From: Lacrimispora amygdalina
GTDB lineage: Bacteria > Bacillota > Clostridia > Lachnospirales > Lachnospiraceae
DNA length: 64,000 bases
NCBI RefSeq assembly: GCF_003432035.1
Contig: NZ_QOHO01000002.1
Location: 1-64,000 of the forward strand
Direction: 5' to 3'
How positions within the stretch are numbered: position 1 is the stretch's first letter; every line of letters begins with the position of its first letter. Of the stretch, positions 16,634-26,184 are shown piece by piece. A model generated the notes under the pieces. The model saw only the letters and a program-made list of their open reading frames with translations, had not been told where the DNA came from and searched no databases. The position numbers and the translations under genes are program-made.

Positions 16634-16804
16634 TTGAACAAAATACTGGACAATAATTACTACGACCTGATTATAGGTAATACAATCATATCAAATTATA
16701 ATACCGGGGATAATATACCCCCGGTAAGTGAGCCTTTCTCCCTGCTGCATATACCCGTAGTGTCCCCAGATCCCTGTAACTTAGGAACCCACCCAGCAAA
16801 ATAA
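16634..16804 (+). CDS. Stand-alone Csp prodomain-like fragment
   Basis: 56 residues, beginning at a TTG with GGGAGG seven bases upstream. The sequence NKILDNNYYDLIIGN, LLHIPVVSP and PCNLGTHP matches the first 55 residues of the two full-length csp-like proteins downstream. Those residues are the inhibitory/chaperone prodomain in Csp proteases. It stops with TAA where the others continue YHTFPTLYT. It is either a truncated gene copy or a separately made prodomain; the intact start region and frame leave the second open. It follows the decayed C-terminal remnant, so the two may be the ends of one deleted gene in exchanged order or of two genes. Confidence 0.6.
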   Translation: MNKILDNNYYDLIIGNTIISNYNTGDNIPPVSEPFSLLHIPVVSPDPCNLGTHPAK

Positions 16805-16830
16805 GGCAAAACAGACCGGAGGACTGTCTT

Positions 16831-18501
16831 TTGGAAAAGATTCTGGATAACGATTATTATGATCTGATAATTAATAATGTTTCGATTCCCACTTATGGTT
16901 CAGAAGATATAACCATGATTAATTTCAGGCATTCCCTGCTCCATATACCGGCAGCTGGTTCAACCCCCTGCCTGCTGGGAGAATATCCATATCACACCTT
17001 TCCGACTCTGTATACGCTAAACTCTACCATCAGCATAGAAAAGTCAGGGATTGGTCCTGTGCAGAGAAATCCTTTTCTGAATCTGACAGGCCGGGGAGTT
17101 ATTATTGGAATCATTGATACAGGAATTGATTACAGACACCAGGCGTTTCTTTACAATGATAATACTTCCAGGATTCTTTCCATCTGGGATCAATCCATCC
17201 AGAGCAATAATCCGCCAGCAGGCTTTACTTTCGGATCAGAATATAACAGAGAATCCATCAACATCGCTTTAAGATCGGATGATCCCTTATCTATCGTCCC
17301 TACCACGGATACAATCGGACACGGAACCTCTGTCGCAAGCATCATTGCCGGCAGGTACAATCCGGAAAACTCTTTCACGGGTATCGTACCGGAAGCAGAA
17401 CTGGTAGTTGTGAAATTAAAAGATCCAAAGCAGAATTTAAGAGATATCAATTTTGTACGGCCGGACGTTATCTGTTATCAGGAATCTGATATTATGCTGG
17501 GTGTCCGCTATCTGGAAACATATGCCCAGAATGCCAGCCGTCCGCTGGTGATCTGCATTGCTCTTGGAAGCAGCCAGGGCGGTCATGACGGAACAGACGC
17601 ATTAAGCGGCTATTTAAATTATCTGGCCATACTGCCTGGAATCGGAGTATCCGTTTCTGCAGGAAATGAAGGAAATAACCGCCGTCATTATTTTAACAAT
17701 ACAATGGCACCTCCATATTATAATAATTTTGAACTGAGGATCGGGGAAAACGATCCCATGTTTTTTATGGAAATATGGCCTTATGCTCTTGGCCGTGTAT
17801 CCATTGATGTTTCCACCCCAAACAGGGAATCCACACAGCCAATTTTCCCTACAATTGGTTCATGCAGAAGGTTTGATTTTATTTTTACTGACAGTACATT
17901 ATGGGTAAATAACTTCATATTTGAAGAGGAAACCGGAGATCAGCTGATTCTGCTCCGTTTTCAGGATCCCCTGCCAGGTGTTTGGAATATCCGGGTGGAA
18001 AGCATGGAAAATGAACCCATGTCATTTCATTCCTGGCTGCCTTCCGGTGACATCATCTCAAACGATACCTTTTTTTTAAACCCGAATCCTGACACTACCA
18101 TTACCTCTCCGGGGAATGCAACAAACCAGCTGACAGTCACTGCCTATAATCAGTTCAATGACAGCATCCTCATTGAATCCAGCAGAGGGTATACAAGAAA
18201 CGGATTAGTGAAACCGGACATTGCAGCTCCGGGATATCAGATTCCCTGTGCAGTACCCGGCAATCTCTATGGAACCATGACCGGAACCGGAGCGGCAGCC
18301 GCTCATACCGCCGGAGCAATCGCCATGATTCTGGAATGGGCAATTCGCAGAGGAAATTATACCTCTATGACCGGTAATGATGTGAACCGGCTTCTCATCC
18401 GGGGTGCAGCACGGGATAGCTCTATCATCTATCCAAACAATATCTGGGGATACGGCAGACTTGACGTAAATAACCTGTTCCGTAGACTGACCAACATCTG
18501 A
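16831..18501 (+). CDS. Csp-like germination subtilase with catalytic Ser to Gly (pseudoprotease)
   Basis: 556 residues from a TTG preceded by GGAGG. Prodomain about 1-75, then a subtilisin-like domain with a long insertion (about 300-430, the jelly-roll of Csp proteins). Catalytic Asp96 (IIDTGID), His164 (GHGTS) and oxyanion Asn279 (SAGNEGN) are present. The serine motif, normally GTSMAAP, reads TGTGAAAAH, so the nucleophile is Gly487. Csp proteins of Clostridia activate the cortex lytic enzyme SleC, and CspC of Clostridioides difficile is a non-cleaving bile-salt germinant sensor. Here a sensing or scaffold role is inferred rather than proteolysis. No signal peptide. No intact catalytic paralog is in the window. 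Confidence 0.85.
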   Translation: MEKILDNDYYDLIINNVSIPTYGSEDITMINFRHSLLHIPAAGSTPCLLGEYPYHTFPTLYTLNSTISIEKSGIGPVQRNPFLNLTGRGVIIGIIDTGIDYRHQAFLYNDNTSRILSIWDQSIQSNNPPAGFTFGSEYNRESINIALRSDDPLSIVPTTDTIGHGTSVASIIAGRYNPENSFTGIVPEAELVVVKLKDPKQNLRDINFVRPDVICYQESDIMLGVRYLETYAQNASRPLVICIALGSSQGGHDGTDALSGYLNYLAILPGIGVSVSAGNEGNNRRHYFNNTMAPPYYNNFELRIGENDPMFFMEIWPYALGRVSIDVSTPNRESTQPIFPTIGSCRRFDFIFTDSTLWVNNFIFEEETGDQLILLRFQDPLPGVWNIRVESMENEPMSFHSWLPSGDIISNDTFFLNPNPDTTITSPGNATNQLTVTAYNQFNDSILIESSRGYTRNGLVKPDIAAPGYQIPCAVPGNLYGTMTGTGAAAAHTAGAIAMILEWAIRRGNYTSMTGNDVNRLLIRGAARDSSIIYPNNIWGYGRLDVNNLFRRLTNI

Positions 18502-18535
18502 TCCGGCTCAAATGAAAGGGGATAGGAGGCTAATT

Positions 18536-20209
18536 TTGATTAAAATACTGGATAATAATTATTACGACTTAATTATTAACAATATCTCAGTCCCCTCTTA
18601 TGATACAGGAGACAATATCACTCCGCTGACAGAGCGAAGCTCACTGCTTCATATTCCCACAACAGGAACCGATCCCTGTGATTTAGGAACACATCCCTAT
18701 AACACGTTTCCCTCTCTCTATACCATCGAATCCACCATTAGTATAGAAAAATCAGGTATTGGTACAGTCCAGAGAAATCCGTTTTTAAACCTGACGGGTC
18801 AGGGCGTCTTAATGGGGTTCGTGGATACCGGTATCGATTACCAGCATACCGCTTTTAGAAATAACGACGGAACAACCCGTATTGTTTCCATATGGGATCA
18901 GACGATACAGACCGGAACAATCCCCCAAGGATTTACCTTCGGCAGTGAGTATAACAGCGAAGCCATTAATCTGGCTTTAGCCTCGGAAGATCCCCTTTCC
19001 TCTGTTCCGTCTGCAGATACCAATGGGCATGGAACCGCTATGGCAAGCATTGCAGCCGGGAGCTTCAGTTCCGATCAGACATTCTCCGGAGTGGTTCCCA
19101 ATTCACAGCTTGTCATTGTAAAGCTGAAAGATGCCAAAGAAAACTTAAAAAACGTTTTTTCAATACCTGCGGATACTTACTGCTTTCAGGAGTCTGATAT
19201 CCTGCTTGGCATCAGATATCTTGTTTTAACCGCACAGAAACTTAATCTTCCACTTGTGATTTGTATTGCCATAGGCACAAGCCAGGGAAGTCATGACGGT
19301 AAGGGAGTATTAAGCAGTTACTTAACTTATCTCGTACAGCTCCCGGGAATTGGTGTCTGCGTTTCAGCGGGAAATGAAGGAAATAAGCAGAGGCACTATT
19401 TTAACAGCACTACAGTTGTACCCTTTTACAATGATTTCGAACTGAGAATCGGGGAAAATGACAAAGAATTCTGGATGGAAATCTGGCCTTATGCACCAGA
19501 ACGGATTTCCATTGATATTTCAACTCCAAACAGAGAATCAACCCAGCGTATTTATCCTGCAATCGCAGACTGCCGGAAATTCAACTTTATCTTTACGCAA
19601 AGTATTGTATGGGTAAACAATATCATTTTTGAAGAAGAAACAGGTGATCAGCTTATATTAATCCGGTTTCAGAATCCCCAGCCCGGAGTGTGGTACTTAC
19701 GTGCCCAAAGCCTGGAAAATGAGGCATTCTTCTTTCACTGCTGGCTCCCCAACGGAACGATCATTTCAGATAATACATTTTTTCTGATCCCCAATCCGGA
19801 TACTACTATCACGTCTCCGGGTAATGGAGCCTATCAGCTGACAGTCACGGCCTATAATCAGTTTACCGACGGTATCCTTCCTGAATCCAGCAGAGGTTAT
19901 ACCAGAAACGGACTGGTTAAGCCTGATATAGCAGCTCCCGGCTACCAGATTCCATGTGCAGTTCCAGGCAATCAGTACACAACTGCAACAGGCACCGGAG
20001 CTGCCAGCGCCCACGCAGCCGGAATTATCGCCATGGTGTTTGAATGGGGGATTTCAAGAGGAAATTATACTACTCTGACCGGATATAATGTCAATCGTCT
20101 GATCATAAGAGGAGCCATGAGAAACCCCTCTGAAGTTTACCCCAATAATATCTGGGGCTATGGACGCATCAATGTTAACAACTTATTTGAACGGCTCACC
20201 AATATCTGA
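18536..20209 (+). CDS. Second Csp-like subtilase with catalytic Ser to Gly (pseudoprotease)
   Basis: 557 residues, tandem paralog of the preceding gene, with very similar sequence along the whole length (IEKSGIG, FGSEYN, ESSRGYTRNGLVKPDIAAPG shared). It also starts at a TTG after AGGAGG. Asp97 (FVDTGID), His165 (GHGTA) and Asn280 are kept, while the serine position is Gly488 (TGTGAASAH). The prodomain keeps the ILDNNYYDLIIN segment. It begins 34 bases after the first copy, so both are probably on one transcript ended by the terminator at 20224. As with its neighbour, a germinant-sensing or SleC-pathway regulatory role is inferred from the family. Confidence 0.85.
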   Translation: MIKILDNNYYDLIINNISVPSYDTGDNITPLTERSSLLHIPTTGTDPCDLGTHPYNTFPSLYTIESTISIEKSGIGTVQRNPFLNLTGQGVLMGFVDTGIDYQHTAFRNNDGTTRIVSIWDQTIQTGTIPQGFTFGSEYNSEAINLALASEDPLSSVPSADTNGHGTAMASIAAGSFSSDQTFSGVVPNSQLVIVKLKDAKENLKNVFSIPADTYCFQESDILLGIRYLVLTAQKLNLPLVICIAIGTSQGSHDGKGVLSSYLTYLVQLPGIGVCVSAGNEGNKQRHYFNSTTVVPFYNDFELRIGENDKEFWMEIWPYAPERISIDISTPNRESTQRIYPAIADCRKFNFIFTQSIVWVNNIIFEEETGDQLILIRFQNPQPGVWYLRAQSLENEAFFFHCWLPNGTIISDNTFFLIPNPDTTITSPGNGAYQLTVTAYNQFTDGILPESSRGYTRNGLVKPDIAAPGYQIPCAVPGNQYTTATGTGAASAHAAGIIAMVFEWGISRGNYTTLTGYNVNRLIIRGAMRNPSEVYPNNIWGYGRINVNNLFERLTNI

Positions 20210-20223
20210 CCTTACTTATTGCG

Positions 20224-20273
20224 ACAGGCACCGGACTTCCTGATATAGGGATAATCCGGTGCCTGTTATTTTT
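20224..20273 (+). terminator. Terminator of the csp-like cluster
   Basis: Perfect 11-bp stem (20224-20234 with 20256-20266), long loop, then TTATTTTTG. It begins 15 bases after the last csp-like stop codon. Confidence 0.8.
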
Positions 20274-20283
20274 GACCGCAGTT

Positions 20284-20427
20284 TCAGTAAAAAACAGAAA
20301 TTCCATATTTAAATTTTCTGTAAAATTTCCAGACGATCACTGCCGGGAAACTAAAAAACAGATAAAGCGTAGTCAGTCCACCAATGACTGCATAAACTGC
20401 CATAAGCAAAACTATAATGAACCCCAT
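20284..20427 (-). CDS. 47-residue membrane protein
   Basis: A 48-codon frame with GGAGG eight bases before its ATG. It begins MGFIIVLLMAVYAVIGGLTT and has one long hydrophobic stretch at about residues 3-33, then a basic tail (WKFYRKFKYG). It lies about 95 bases downstream of the chemoreceptor gene on the same strand and may be co-transcribed. The strong binding site and membrane-protein composition argue for expression. Family not recognised. Confidence 0.65.
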   Translation of the reverse strand: MGFIIVLLMAVYAVIGGLTTLYLFFSFPAVIVWKFYRKFKYGISVFY

Positions 20428-20521
20428 AAATCATCCCTCCTTCTACCCTTCTATTTTAGTAATATCTTCCATAAAAAGAAAGAGATTGGGAGGAATCTTA
20501 ACGCTATTTTAATGAAATCGA

Positions 20522-22489
20522 TTATAGTCGAAATCTGTCGATTAAATCCTTTAATATCTGAGCCTGGCCGGAAAGTTCTTCGCTGGTAGCCGCACTTTCT
20601 TCCGCTGTTGCCGAGTTTGTCTGGACTACGCTTGATATCTGGTCAATGCCCTGATTTACCTGACTGATGGAAACAGCCTGTTCCCCTGATGCTTCGGATA
20701 TCGCATTGATGAGAGTTAAGGTTCTTTCAGAAGCAGCAGCAATCCGGTCCAGTGATTCTTTTGTTTCCGAAGCAATAACTGTGCCATGCTGTACAGACTG
20801 GTAGGAATTTTCAATCAGCACCGATGTACTCTTCGATGCCTCCGCACTCTTGGAAGCTAAGTTTCTCACTTCATCTGCAACGACTGCGAAGCCTTTTCCC
20901 GCTTCTCCTGCCCGTGCAGCCTCAACTGCCGCATTCAGTGCCAATATATTCGTCTGGAACGCAATGTCTTCAATTGTCTTTATTATTTTTCCGATTTCTC
21001 CGGACGTCTGGGAAATCTCAGCCATGGCTTCCGTCATCTTCTGCATCTGCTCTTTACCGCTTTTCAGCTCTTTTGCTGTTTCCTTTGCCTGGAGACTTGC
21101 TTTGCGGGCACTCTTTGCATTCCCTTCCACCTGCTTTGCTATGTCACCTATGGTGGCTGCCAGCTCCTCTATGGAGCCTGCCTGTTGTGTGGTTCCCTGG
21201 GACAGTGCCTGGGCTCCTGCAGAAACCTGGTCCGCTCCTGCTGCCACTTCCCCGGAAGAACGGCTGATGCTTAAAAGAGTATCTGAAAGCTGTACCTTTA
21301 ACTGGTGCATCGCCTCATGTATCCCCTTAAAACCGCCTGAGTATGCCGTATCACAGGTGCTGCTGACAGTCAGATTCCCTGCTGCCATCTCATGAAGAAG
21401 GCAATCCACGTCTCCGATAATCAGCCCAAGTCTCTGAACCAGATCCCGGGTTGCATCGGCCAGAATACCTGTTTCGTCTCTGTTTTTTATATCCGCTACC
21501 GGGGTATCAAGATCACCTTCCGAAAGAAGCTTCAGTCTGCCTGCACATGCGGTAATGGGCCTTGCAATCTTACCTGCCAGCGCTGCTGATACTGCAGCTG
21601 CAATTACCAGAAACAGGGCTATCAGTATCAGAGTAACCGTGCTGGCTGTTTTGGTTGATCCCATAAAATCTGACATAGGAGCACTGATTCCAATGCTCCA
21701 GCCATCCGTTCCCGCAACCGGAGCATAAGACAGAAACATCTTCCGGCCATCTCTTTCATAACGGTCAAATCCACTCTTTCCCTGTGTCATTTTCGATTCT
21801 AATGATGCCAATTCTGCCAGTCCGGAGTCCTTTGCAGCACTTTCCTGCACGTTAATGTTGCCTGAAACCTTTTCCATATCCGGATCCGCAATCACCTTTC
21901 CGGACTGGTTAAGAAGATAAGAGTTTGAACCCTTACTGATCTGAATGGAGGCAGTAATATCATTTAAAAAAGTCTCCTTAGGAACAAAATAAACCACTCC
22001 CACCACTTTCGTTCCGGGAATTCCTTTCTCCCACAGAGGAGCTGATATGATAATGGTCATCTGTCCCGTGACCTTACTGATTAGTGGTTCCGATACCGCC
22101 ATCTCCCCTTTGATGGAGCGTTTAAAATAATCCCTGTCAGAATAGTCTTTTCCATCGAAGATACTGATTCCGTCCACTCCTATAATATTACCCCTTTGGA
22201 ACCCGTGGGTCTTGGATCTCTGGTCAATAATGGACTTTTTTTCTTCTATACTTGTCTCCGGATTAGCCAGTCTGGCAATGCTTCCCGCTTCATAAGCAAG
22301 GTTCTTATAGATATCCAGTTCCTTTGCAACCCGCTCAGACGCAGTCACCGCCAGCTCCGTCATGGACTGGTTCATGGTTCCGATCATGCTGTAATAATTT
22401 AAATAAATACTGATACCGCCAACTGCTGTAAGAGAGAAAAAAACTGTTAAAGCCATATAAAGAAATATCTTAGCTTTTATGCTCTTCAT
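20522..22489 (-). CDS. Methyl-accepting chemotaxis protein, double-Cache type
   Basis: 655 residues. An N-terminal transmembrane helix (about 10-30) is followed by an extracellular dCache ligand domain with a second helix near 285-305. A HAMP segment ([19 protein letters not shown]) and a long cytoplasmic signalling domain follow, with the hairpin tip motif [39 protein letters not shown]. It signals through CheA/CheW to the flagellar motor; ligand unknown. The ATG at 22489 has AAAGGAGG. A sigma-A-type promoter is seen at 22554-22582. Confidence 0.93.
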   Translation of the reverse strand: MKSIKAKIFLYMALTVFFSLTAVGGISIYLNYYSMIGTMNQSMTELAVTASERVAKELDIYKNLAYEAGSIARLANPETSIEEKKSIIDQRSKTHGFQRGNIIGVDGISIFDGKDYSDRDYFKRSIKGEMAVSEPLISKVTGQMTIIISAPLWEKGIPGTKVVGVVYFVPKETFLNDITASIQISKGSNSYLLNQSGKVIADPDMEKVSGNINVQESAAKDSGLAELASLESKMTQGKSGFDRYERDGRKMFLSYAPVAGTDGWSIGISAPMSDFMGSTKTASTVTLILIALFLVIAAAVSAALAGKIARPITACAGRLKLLSEGDLDTPVADIKNRDETGILADATRDLVQRLGLIIGDVDCLLHEMAAGNLTVSSTCDTAYSGGFKGIHEAMHQLKVQLSDTLLSISRSSGEVAAGADQVSAGAQALSQGTTQQAGSIEELAATIGDIAKQVEGNAKSARKASLQAKETAKELKSGKEQMQKMTEAMAEISQTSGEIGKIIKTIEDIAFQTNILALNAAVEAARAGEAGKGFAVVADEVRNLASKSAEASKSTSVLIENSYQSVQHGTVIASETKESLDRIAAASERTLTLINAISEASGEQAVSISQVNQGIDQISSVVQTNSATAEESAATSEELSGQAQILKDLIDRFRL

Positions 22490-22553
22490 AGCAATTCCTC
22501 CTTTGTGCATTAGCAGAGATTCTGTCGAAATATCTGCTTTTTAACTTTCTTTC

Positions 22554-22582
22554 AGTATACTTCACAAAGGTATAATTGTCCA
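22554..22582 (-). promoter_or_regulatory. Sigma-A-type promoter of the chemoreceptor gene
   Basis: TGGACA (22577-22582) and TATACT (22554-22559) on the minus strand with a 17-base spacer. No sigma-D motif was found in the region. Confidence 0.6.
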
Positions 22583-22641
22583 TTCTGTTTTAGAAATGCA
22601 GCTATTCCCCCAACGCCATTAAGGAATCCACCTGATCTGCG

Positions 22642-23340
22642 CTATCCGGCAGAATTCTGCCCATAGTATGCACCGGCGCCATGCTTTCTCATATAGTGCT
22701 TGTCCAAAAGGGATGCAGGTGCCGGCTTACAATCAGGATTAATCTGTTCGCACCGCGCCGCCATCTTTGCCACCTCTTCTAAAACAACGCTGTTATGAAC
22801 TGCCTCCTTTGCATCCTTCCCCCATACAAAAGGACCATGATTCTTGCAGAGGCAGGCAGGTACTGCCATATATTCCTTATCTTTTAAATACTCTACGATC
22901 AGAAGCCCCGTATTCTTTTCATACGCACCGTTTATCTCTTCTTCATTCAGGCAGCGCAGACACGGAATCTCCCCATACATATAATCCGCGTGTGTGGTCC
23001 CATAACAGGGAATGCCCCTTCCTGCCTGTGCCCAGCTTGTGGCCCAGGATGAGTGGGTATGGGCGATTGCTCCGATCTCTTTGAATGCTTTATAAAGTTC
23101 TAAGTGGGTAGGTGTGTCGGAAGACGGGTTCAGTCTGCCTTCTATCTGATTTCCCTCCAGATCCATAACCACCATATCCTCGGGCTGCAGCTTGTCATAT
23201 TCCACACCGCTTGGCTTAATTACAAAATAACCCCGGTCTCTGTCTATGGCACTTACATTCCCCCAGGTAAATGTCACAAGGCCGTACCTGGGAAGCTCCA
23301 GATTAGCTTCATAAACCTGACGTTTTAATTCCTCCAGCAT
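22642..23340 (-). CDS. ulaF: L-ribulose-5-phosphate 4-epimerase
   Basis: Zinc-dependent class II aldolase-like epimerase making D-xylulose 5-phosphate, the last step of L-ascorbate catabolism. 232 residues, the AraD/UlaF length. Motifs: YGLVTFTWGNVSAIDR near residue 19, KPSGVEY, the zinc ligands in AHTHSSWAT, and NHGPFVWG near residue 168. AraD and UlaF cannot be told apart by sequence alone. The surrounding ula genes favour UlaF. It is the last gene of the operon, 12 bases after the beta-propeller gene. Confidence 0.88.
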   Translation of the reverse strand: MLEELKRQVYEANLELPRYGLVTFTWGNVSAIDRDRGYFVIKPSGVEYDKLQPEDMVVMDLEGNQIEGRLNPSSDTPTHLELYKAFKEIGAIAHTHSSWATSWAQAGRGIPCYGTTHADYMYGEIPCLRCLNEEEINGAYEKNTGLLIVEYLKDKEYMAVPACLCKNHGPFVWGKDAKEAVHNSVVLEEVAKMAARCEQINPDCKPAPASLLDKHYMRKHGAGAYYGQNSAG

Positions 23341-23352
23341 AGTTTCTTCCTC

Positions 23353-24402
23353 CTATGGTGTAATCCGGTACATGGCGATCTCATCGGTTTCCCGGTTTGC
23401 ACTGATTAAAAAATCTTCCCCGTCTTTCATCATATGCACAACATTGGCCGGCCCGCAGTTCCGGTCAAGAATTTCCCATTGATACTCCTGTTTCTCCTTG
23501 CTCCAGGAAAAACAGATCAGATTTCGTTCCCCCTGTCTGTGTCCCACCACCAGGACAGGCTTTCCACACAGGCTGCCGCCGTAAATTGCATGGGAGAATT
23601 CTGCCGGCTTCCCGTACTCATAGACCTTCTGATAACTGCCCTCCATTTTTTTGTAAATGGAAATGCAGTCACCATGAAAAGGAGACAAAACCGCAAGTTC
23701 TTTTTCCCCGTCCTCATCAAAATCCACTAAAACCGCATCACTGGCAGGTGTGTCAAGAAGCCTTCGTACCTCCCACCTCTCTCCTGTCTGTACAGGCGGA
23801 ACAAACTGACAGATTCCTCCTTCAAAGGACACCAGCCCTGTATCCACCCCGTTTTCTTCCACCCGGTAATAGCCGTGATTTTTAAGCATCCCCTCCTGTA
23901 TCACTTCAAAGTTTAAAGGATCGGACCCGCAAAGACCGGAAAGATCCTCCGGGAGCACTGCCCCGTAAACCTTGCCGGGACTTGACCAGTCTTCCTTAAA
24001 CTCATGACCGGATTTTAAGGTACAGGCCAGAAGATATCGTGTTTTCCCTCTTTTCAGTATGTCAAAACGGTGAACATGAGGAAGCACTGCGACAGTCCTT
24101 ACCTGCCATTTTCCCAGATCATCCGGAGTTACCAGGACAATGACTGCTTCTTTGGAATCATTGGGAGAATAAAATTTATGAGTTGCAAGAAACTGTCCGT
24201 CTGTACCCGGAACCTGCACCATGGACATGGTGCCGCCCGGTCCCTCCCAGATCGTAACCACTTTATTTCCATCCATATCAAAGAGCAGACAGGGATCTTC
24301 TTTTTCCGCCGCTACCAGAAAATGCTCTTTGCCTTTATAAAAAAGAGGAGCAACCGAATAACATTTTGTCAAATGCTCCAACACCTTTTTTTCTGCTTTC
24401 AT
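23353..24402 (-). CDS. Beta-propeller-like protein inside the ula operon
   Basis: 349 residues without signal peptide or membrane segment. Repeating units of about 45-50 residues contain hydrophobic beta strands and short turns such as LVDFDEDGEKELAVL, an FG-GAP/VCBS-type calcium-loop motif, suggesting a propeller fold. Its ATG overlaps the ulaE stop as ATGA and has GGAGGAG eight bases upstream, so it is translationally coupled. The position between two epimerase genes suggests a role in the same pathway, perhaps a lactonase-like or sensing protein, but no catalytic residues are recognisable. I do not know its function. Confidence 0.7.
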   Translation of the reverse strand: MKAEKKVLEHLTKCYSVAPLFYKGKEHFLVAAEKEDPCLLFDMDGNKVVTIWEGPGGTMSMVQVPGTDGQFLATHKFYSPNDSKEAVIVLVTPDDLGKWQVRTVAVLPHVHRFDILKRGKTRYLLACTLKSGHEFKEDWSSPGKVYGAVLPEDLSGLCGSDPLNFEVIQEGMLKNHGYYRVEENGVDTGLVSFEGGICQFVPPVQTGERWEVRRLLDTPASDAVLVDFDEDGEKELAVLSPFHGDCISIYKKMEGSYQKVYEYGKPAEFSHAIYGGSLCGKPVLVVGHRQGERNLICFSWSKEKQEYQWEILDRNCGPANVVHMMKDGEDFLISANRETDEIAMYRITP

Positions 24403-25262
24403 TTCACACACTCCTCCCGGCATTGTTTATCCAGAATCTCTGTCATTCGTTTATTGGCATCATAAAGATCTTTCATCCACTGGGTATTACCTGTGTACCA
24501 GAACTCCGCTACATACTTTCTGATTCCCAGTTCCCAGGCAGTTTGAATGGCGCTTTCAAAATCCACATGCCCCGTACCAAACGGAATCTCCCGGAATTTT
24601 CCGGGTACCGTTTCTTTCAGATGCATGGCAACCAGATGACCTTTCCCTGCGCGTAAGTCATCTAATGCATTGATCCCGTATGTTTTGGCGGCGTTGGTGA
24701 TATTTCCGATATCCGGATAGACGTTTAAATACATAGATGATATCAGCTTTACGTATTCCATGGATTTTTCCACCGTATTCATAAATTCGGTTTCCATGGT
24801 TTCAAATCCCAGTATAACTCCGGAGCAGGCTGCAATCTCCGTAGCTTTTTTTAAGTTTTCCAGAAAATACTGTTTCGTCTCTTCGTTTGAATCCTCATAA
24901 TATACATCATAGCCTGCCAGCTGGATGATCCTGACACCCAGATCATCTGCCAGCTGGATTGCTTTCTTCATAATCTCCATCCCCTTCTCCCGTACAGCGG
25001 GATCGTGGCTGCCAAGGGGATATTTGCGGTGCCCGCTTAAACACATGGTGCGGATGGGCAGTCCCACAATCTTCATCGTATTGATTAACTCCAGCCGTTC
25101 TGCCTGTGACATGGATAAACGGCTTAACTTCTCATCGGTTTCATCAATGCTGATTTCCACGAAATCATATCCGGCAGTTTTTGCCGCTTCCAGTTTTTCT
25201 TTCCATCCAAGCCACGCAGGCATGGATTTTTCATATAATCCAAGGGTATATGCCTTTTCCAT
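24399..25262 (-). CDS. ulaE: L-ribulose/L-xylulose-5-phosphate 3-epimerase
   Basis: TIM-barrel epimerase converting L-xylulose 5-phosphate to L-ribulose 5-phosphate. 287 residues, the UlaE/SgbU length. Recognisable segments are GYDFVEISIDETDEKLSRL, GLPIRTMCLSGHRKYPLGS, GYDVYYE and the metal site residues in GFETME, YPDIGN and HLKET. The ATG at 25262 has GGAGG seven bases before it. The next gene (the propeller protein) overlaps its stop codon. Confidence 0.92.
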   Translation of the reverse strand: MEKAYTLGLYEKSMPAWLGWKEKLEAAKTAGYDFVEISIDETDEKLSRLSMSQAERLELINTMKIVGLPIRTMCLSGHRKYPLGSHDPAVREKGMEIMKKAIQLADDLGVRIIQLAGYDVYYEDSNEETKQYFLENLKKATEIAACSGVILGFETMETEFMNTVEKSMEYVKLISSMYLNVYPDIGNITNAAKTYGINALDDLRAGKGHLVAMHLKETVPGKFREIPFGTGHVDFESAIQTAWELGIRKYVAEFWYTGNTQWMKDLYDANKRMTEILDKQCREECVK

Positions 25263-25325
25263 AAATTTGCCTCCAAAAAGATGCAATCAACATGGAAGCC
25301 CGGGCATTGTTCCACTATGATTGGT

Positions 25326-26087
25326 TCAAAAATCTGACCGGCGGACCACAAAAACTTCCACCCCTTTTTCCCTGATTAAATCCAGAGCTTCTGCAGATGC
25401 TTTTTCGTCAGTAATTAAATACTTGATTTTTTCAATGGGGCAGCTCACAAAGCTGCTGTTTTTTCCGATCTTTGTATGATCAGCCAGGACATAAACGTCC
25501 TGGGTTGCATGACCAGCCATCATTTCGTTGATACTGACCTCGTTAAAGATCTCCGTTGTCATGCCATTTTCCCCGCTGATTCCGGAGCAGCCGATAAATG
25601 CCTTCTTTGCGTAGATCGTCTGTAAATTGCGAAGTGCAAAATCTCCCACCATGGCTTCTTTGGGATAGCGCAGTTCACCGCCTGTCAGCACAACGTTTAC
25701 CTCCGGGGAGTGCTCACAGTGAATGGCTTTTCCGTTATTGGTAATGACAGTTACATTGGAGCAGGTAATGTATTCCAGTATTTTTAATGCATTGCTGCTG
25801 GTATTAATAAACAGCGTATCATTATCGGATACAAATTTTGCAGCAAATTCGGCAATCAGCCTCCTGTATAAGGAAACCTCGTCTGCAGGGCTGCCGGAAG
25901 CAATGGCCCCCCCATGGGTACGTACCAGAAGCTTCTTATCTTCCAGATACTGTAAATCCCTTCGTATGGTAATAAGAGAAACCTCTAATGCTTCCGCCAG
26001 TTCATCTACCCGCACCCTGGGATTTTTCTCCATCAATTCCAGGATGCGGCTCCTTCTGTTTTCAACACAAGCTCTGTCTTTTTTCAT
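25326..26087 (-). CDS. DeoR family regulator of the ula operon
   Basis: 253 residues. The N-terminal winged helix-turn-helix RILELMEKNPRVRVDELAEALEVSLITIRRDLQYLEDKKLLVRTHGGA is the DeoR signature; the C-terminal half is the sugar-phosphate-binding DeoRC domain (FINTSSNALKILEYI). In Escherichia coli the equivalent UlaR is a repressor released by L-ascorbate 6-phosphate. The gene sits inside the operon after ulaB, with an operator-like element (26165-26176) in the gap before it. The same element occurs three times at the operon promoter. The ATG at 26087 follows GAGGG; a TTG at 26102 is less likely. Confidence 0.88.
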   Translation of the reverse strand: MKKDRACVENRRSRILELMEKNPRVRVDELAEALEVSLITIRRDLQYLEDKKLLVRTHGGAIASGSPADEVSLYRRLIAEFAAKFVSDNDTLFINTSSNALKILEYITCSNVTVITNNGKAIHCEHSPEVNVVLTGGELRYPKEAMVGDFALRNLQTIYAKKAFIGCSGISGENGMTTEIFNEVSINEMMAGHATQDVYVLADHTKIGKNSSFVSCPIEKIKYLITDEKASAEALDLIREKGVEVFVVRRSDF

Positions 26088-26164
26088 TATTTTCCCTCTC
26101 AACTCATAAAGATATGATTCTTTATCCTCATTATAGCCTGTTCAGAAGCCTGTGTCACTTATTT

Positions 26165-26176
26165 TATGTTCGTTTT
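26165..26176 (-). promoter_or_regulatory. Operator-like element upstream of the DeoR gene
   Basis: Minus strand AAAACGAACATA, identical over 12 bases to two elements at the ula promoter. It lies in the 97-base gap between ulaB and the regulator gene, about 78 bases upstream of the regulator start. It suggests autoregulation through an internal promoter. Confidence 0.55.
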
Positions 26177-26184
26177 GATTGAAA

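Noticed and set aside
20272-20589. Plus-strand frame of 105 codons downstream of csp genes
   Set aside because: It begins inside the terminator, overlaps the chemoreceptor end and lacks a binding site; the minus-strand small gene explains the region better.
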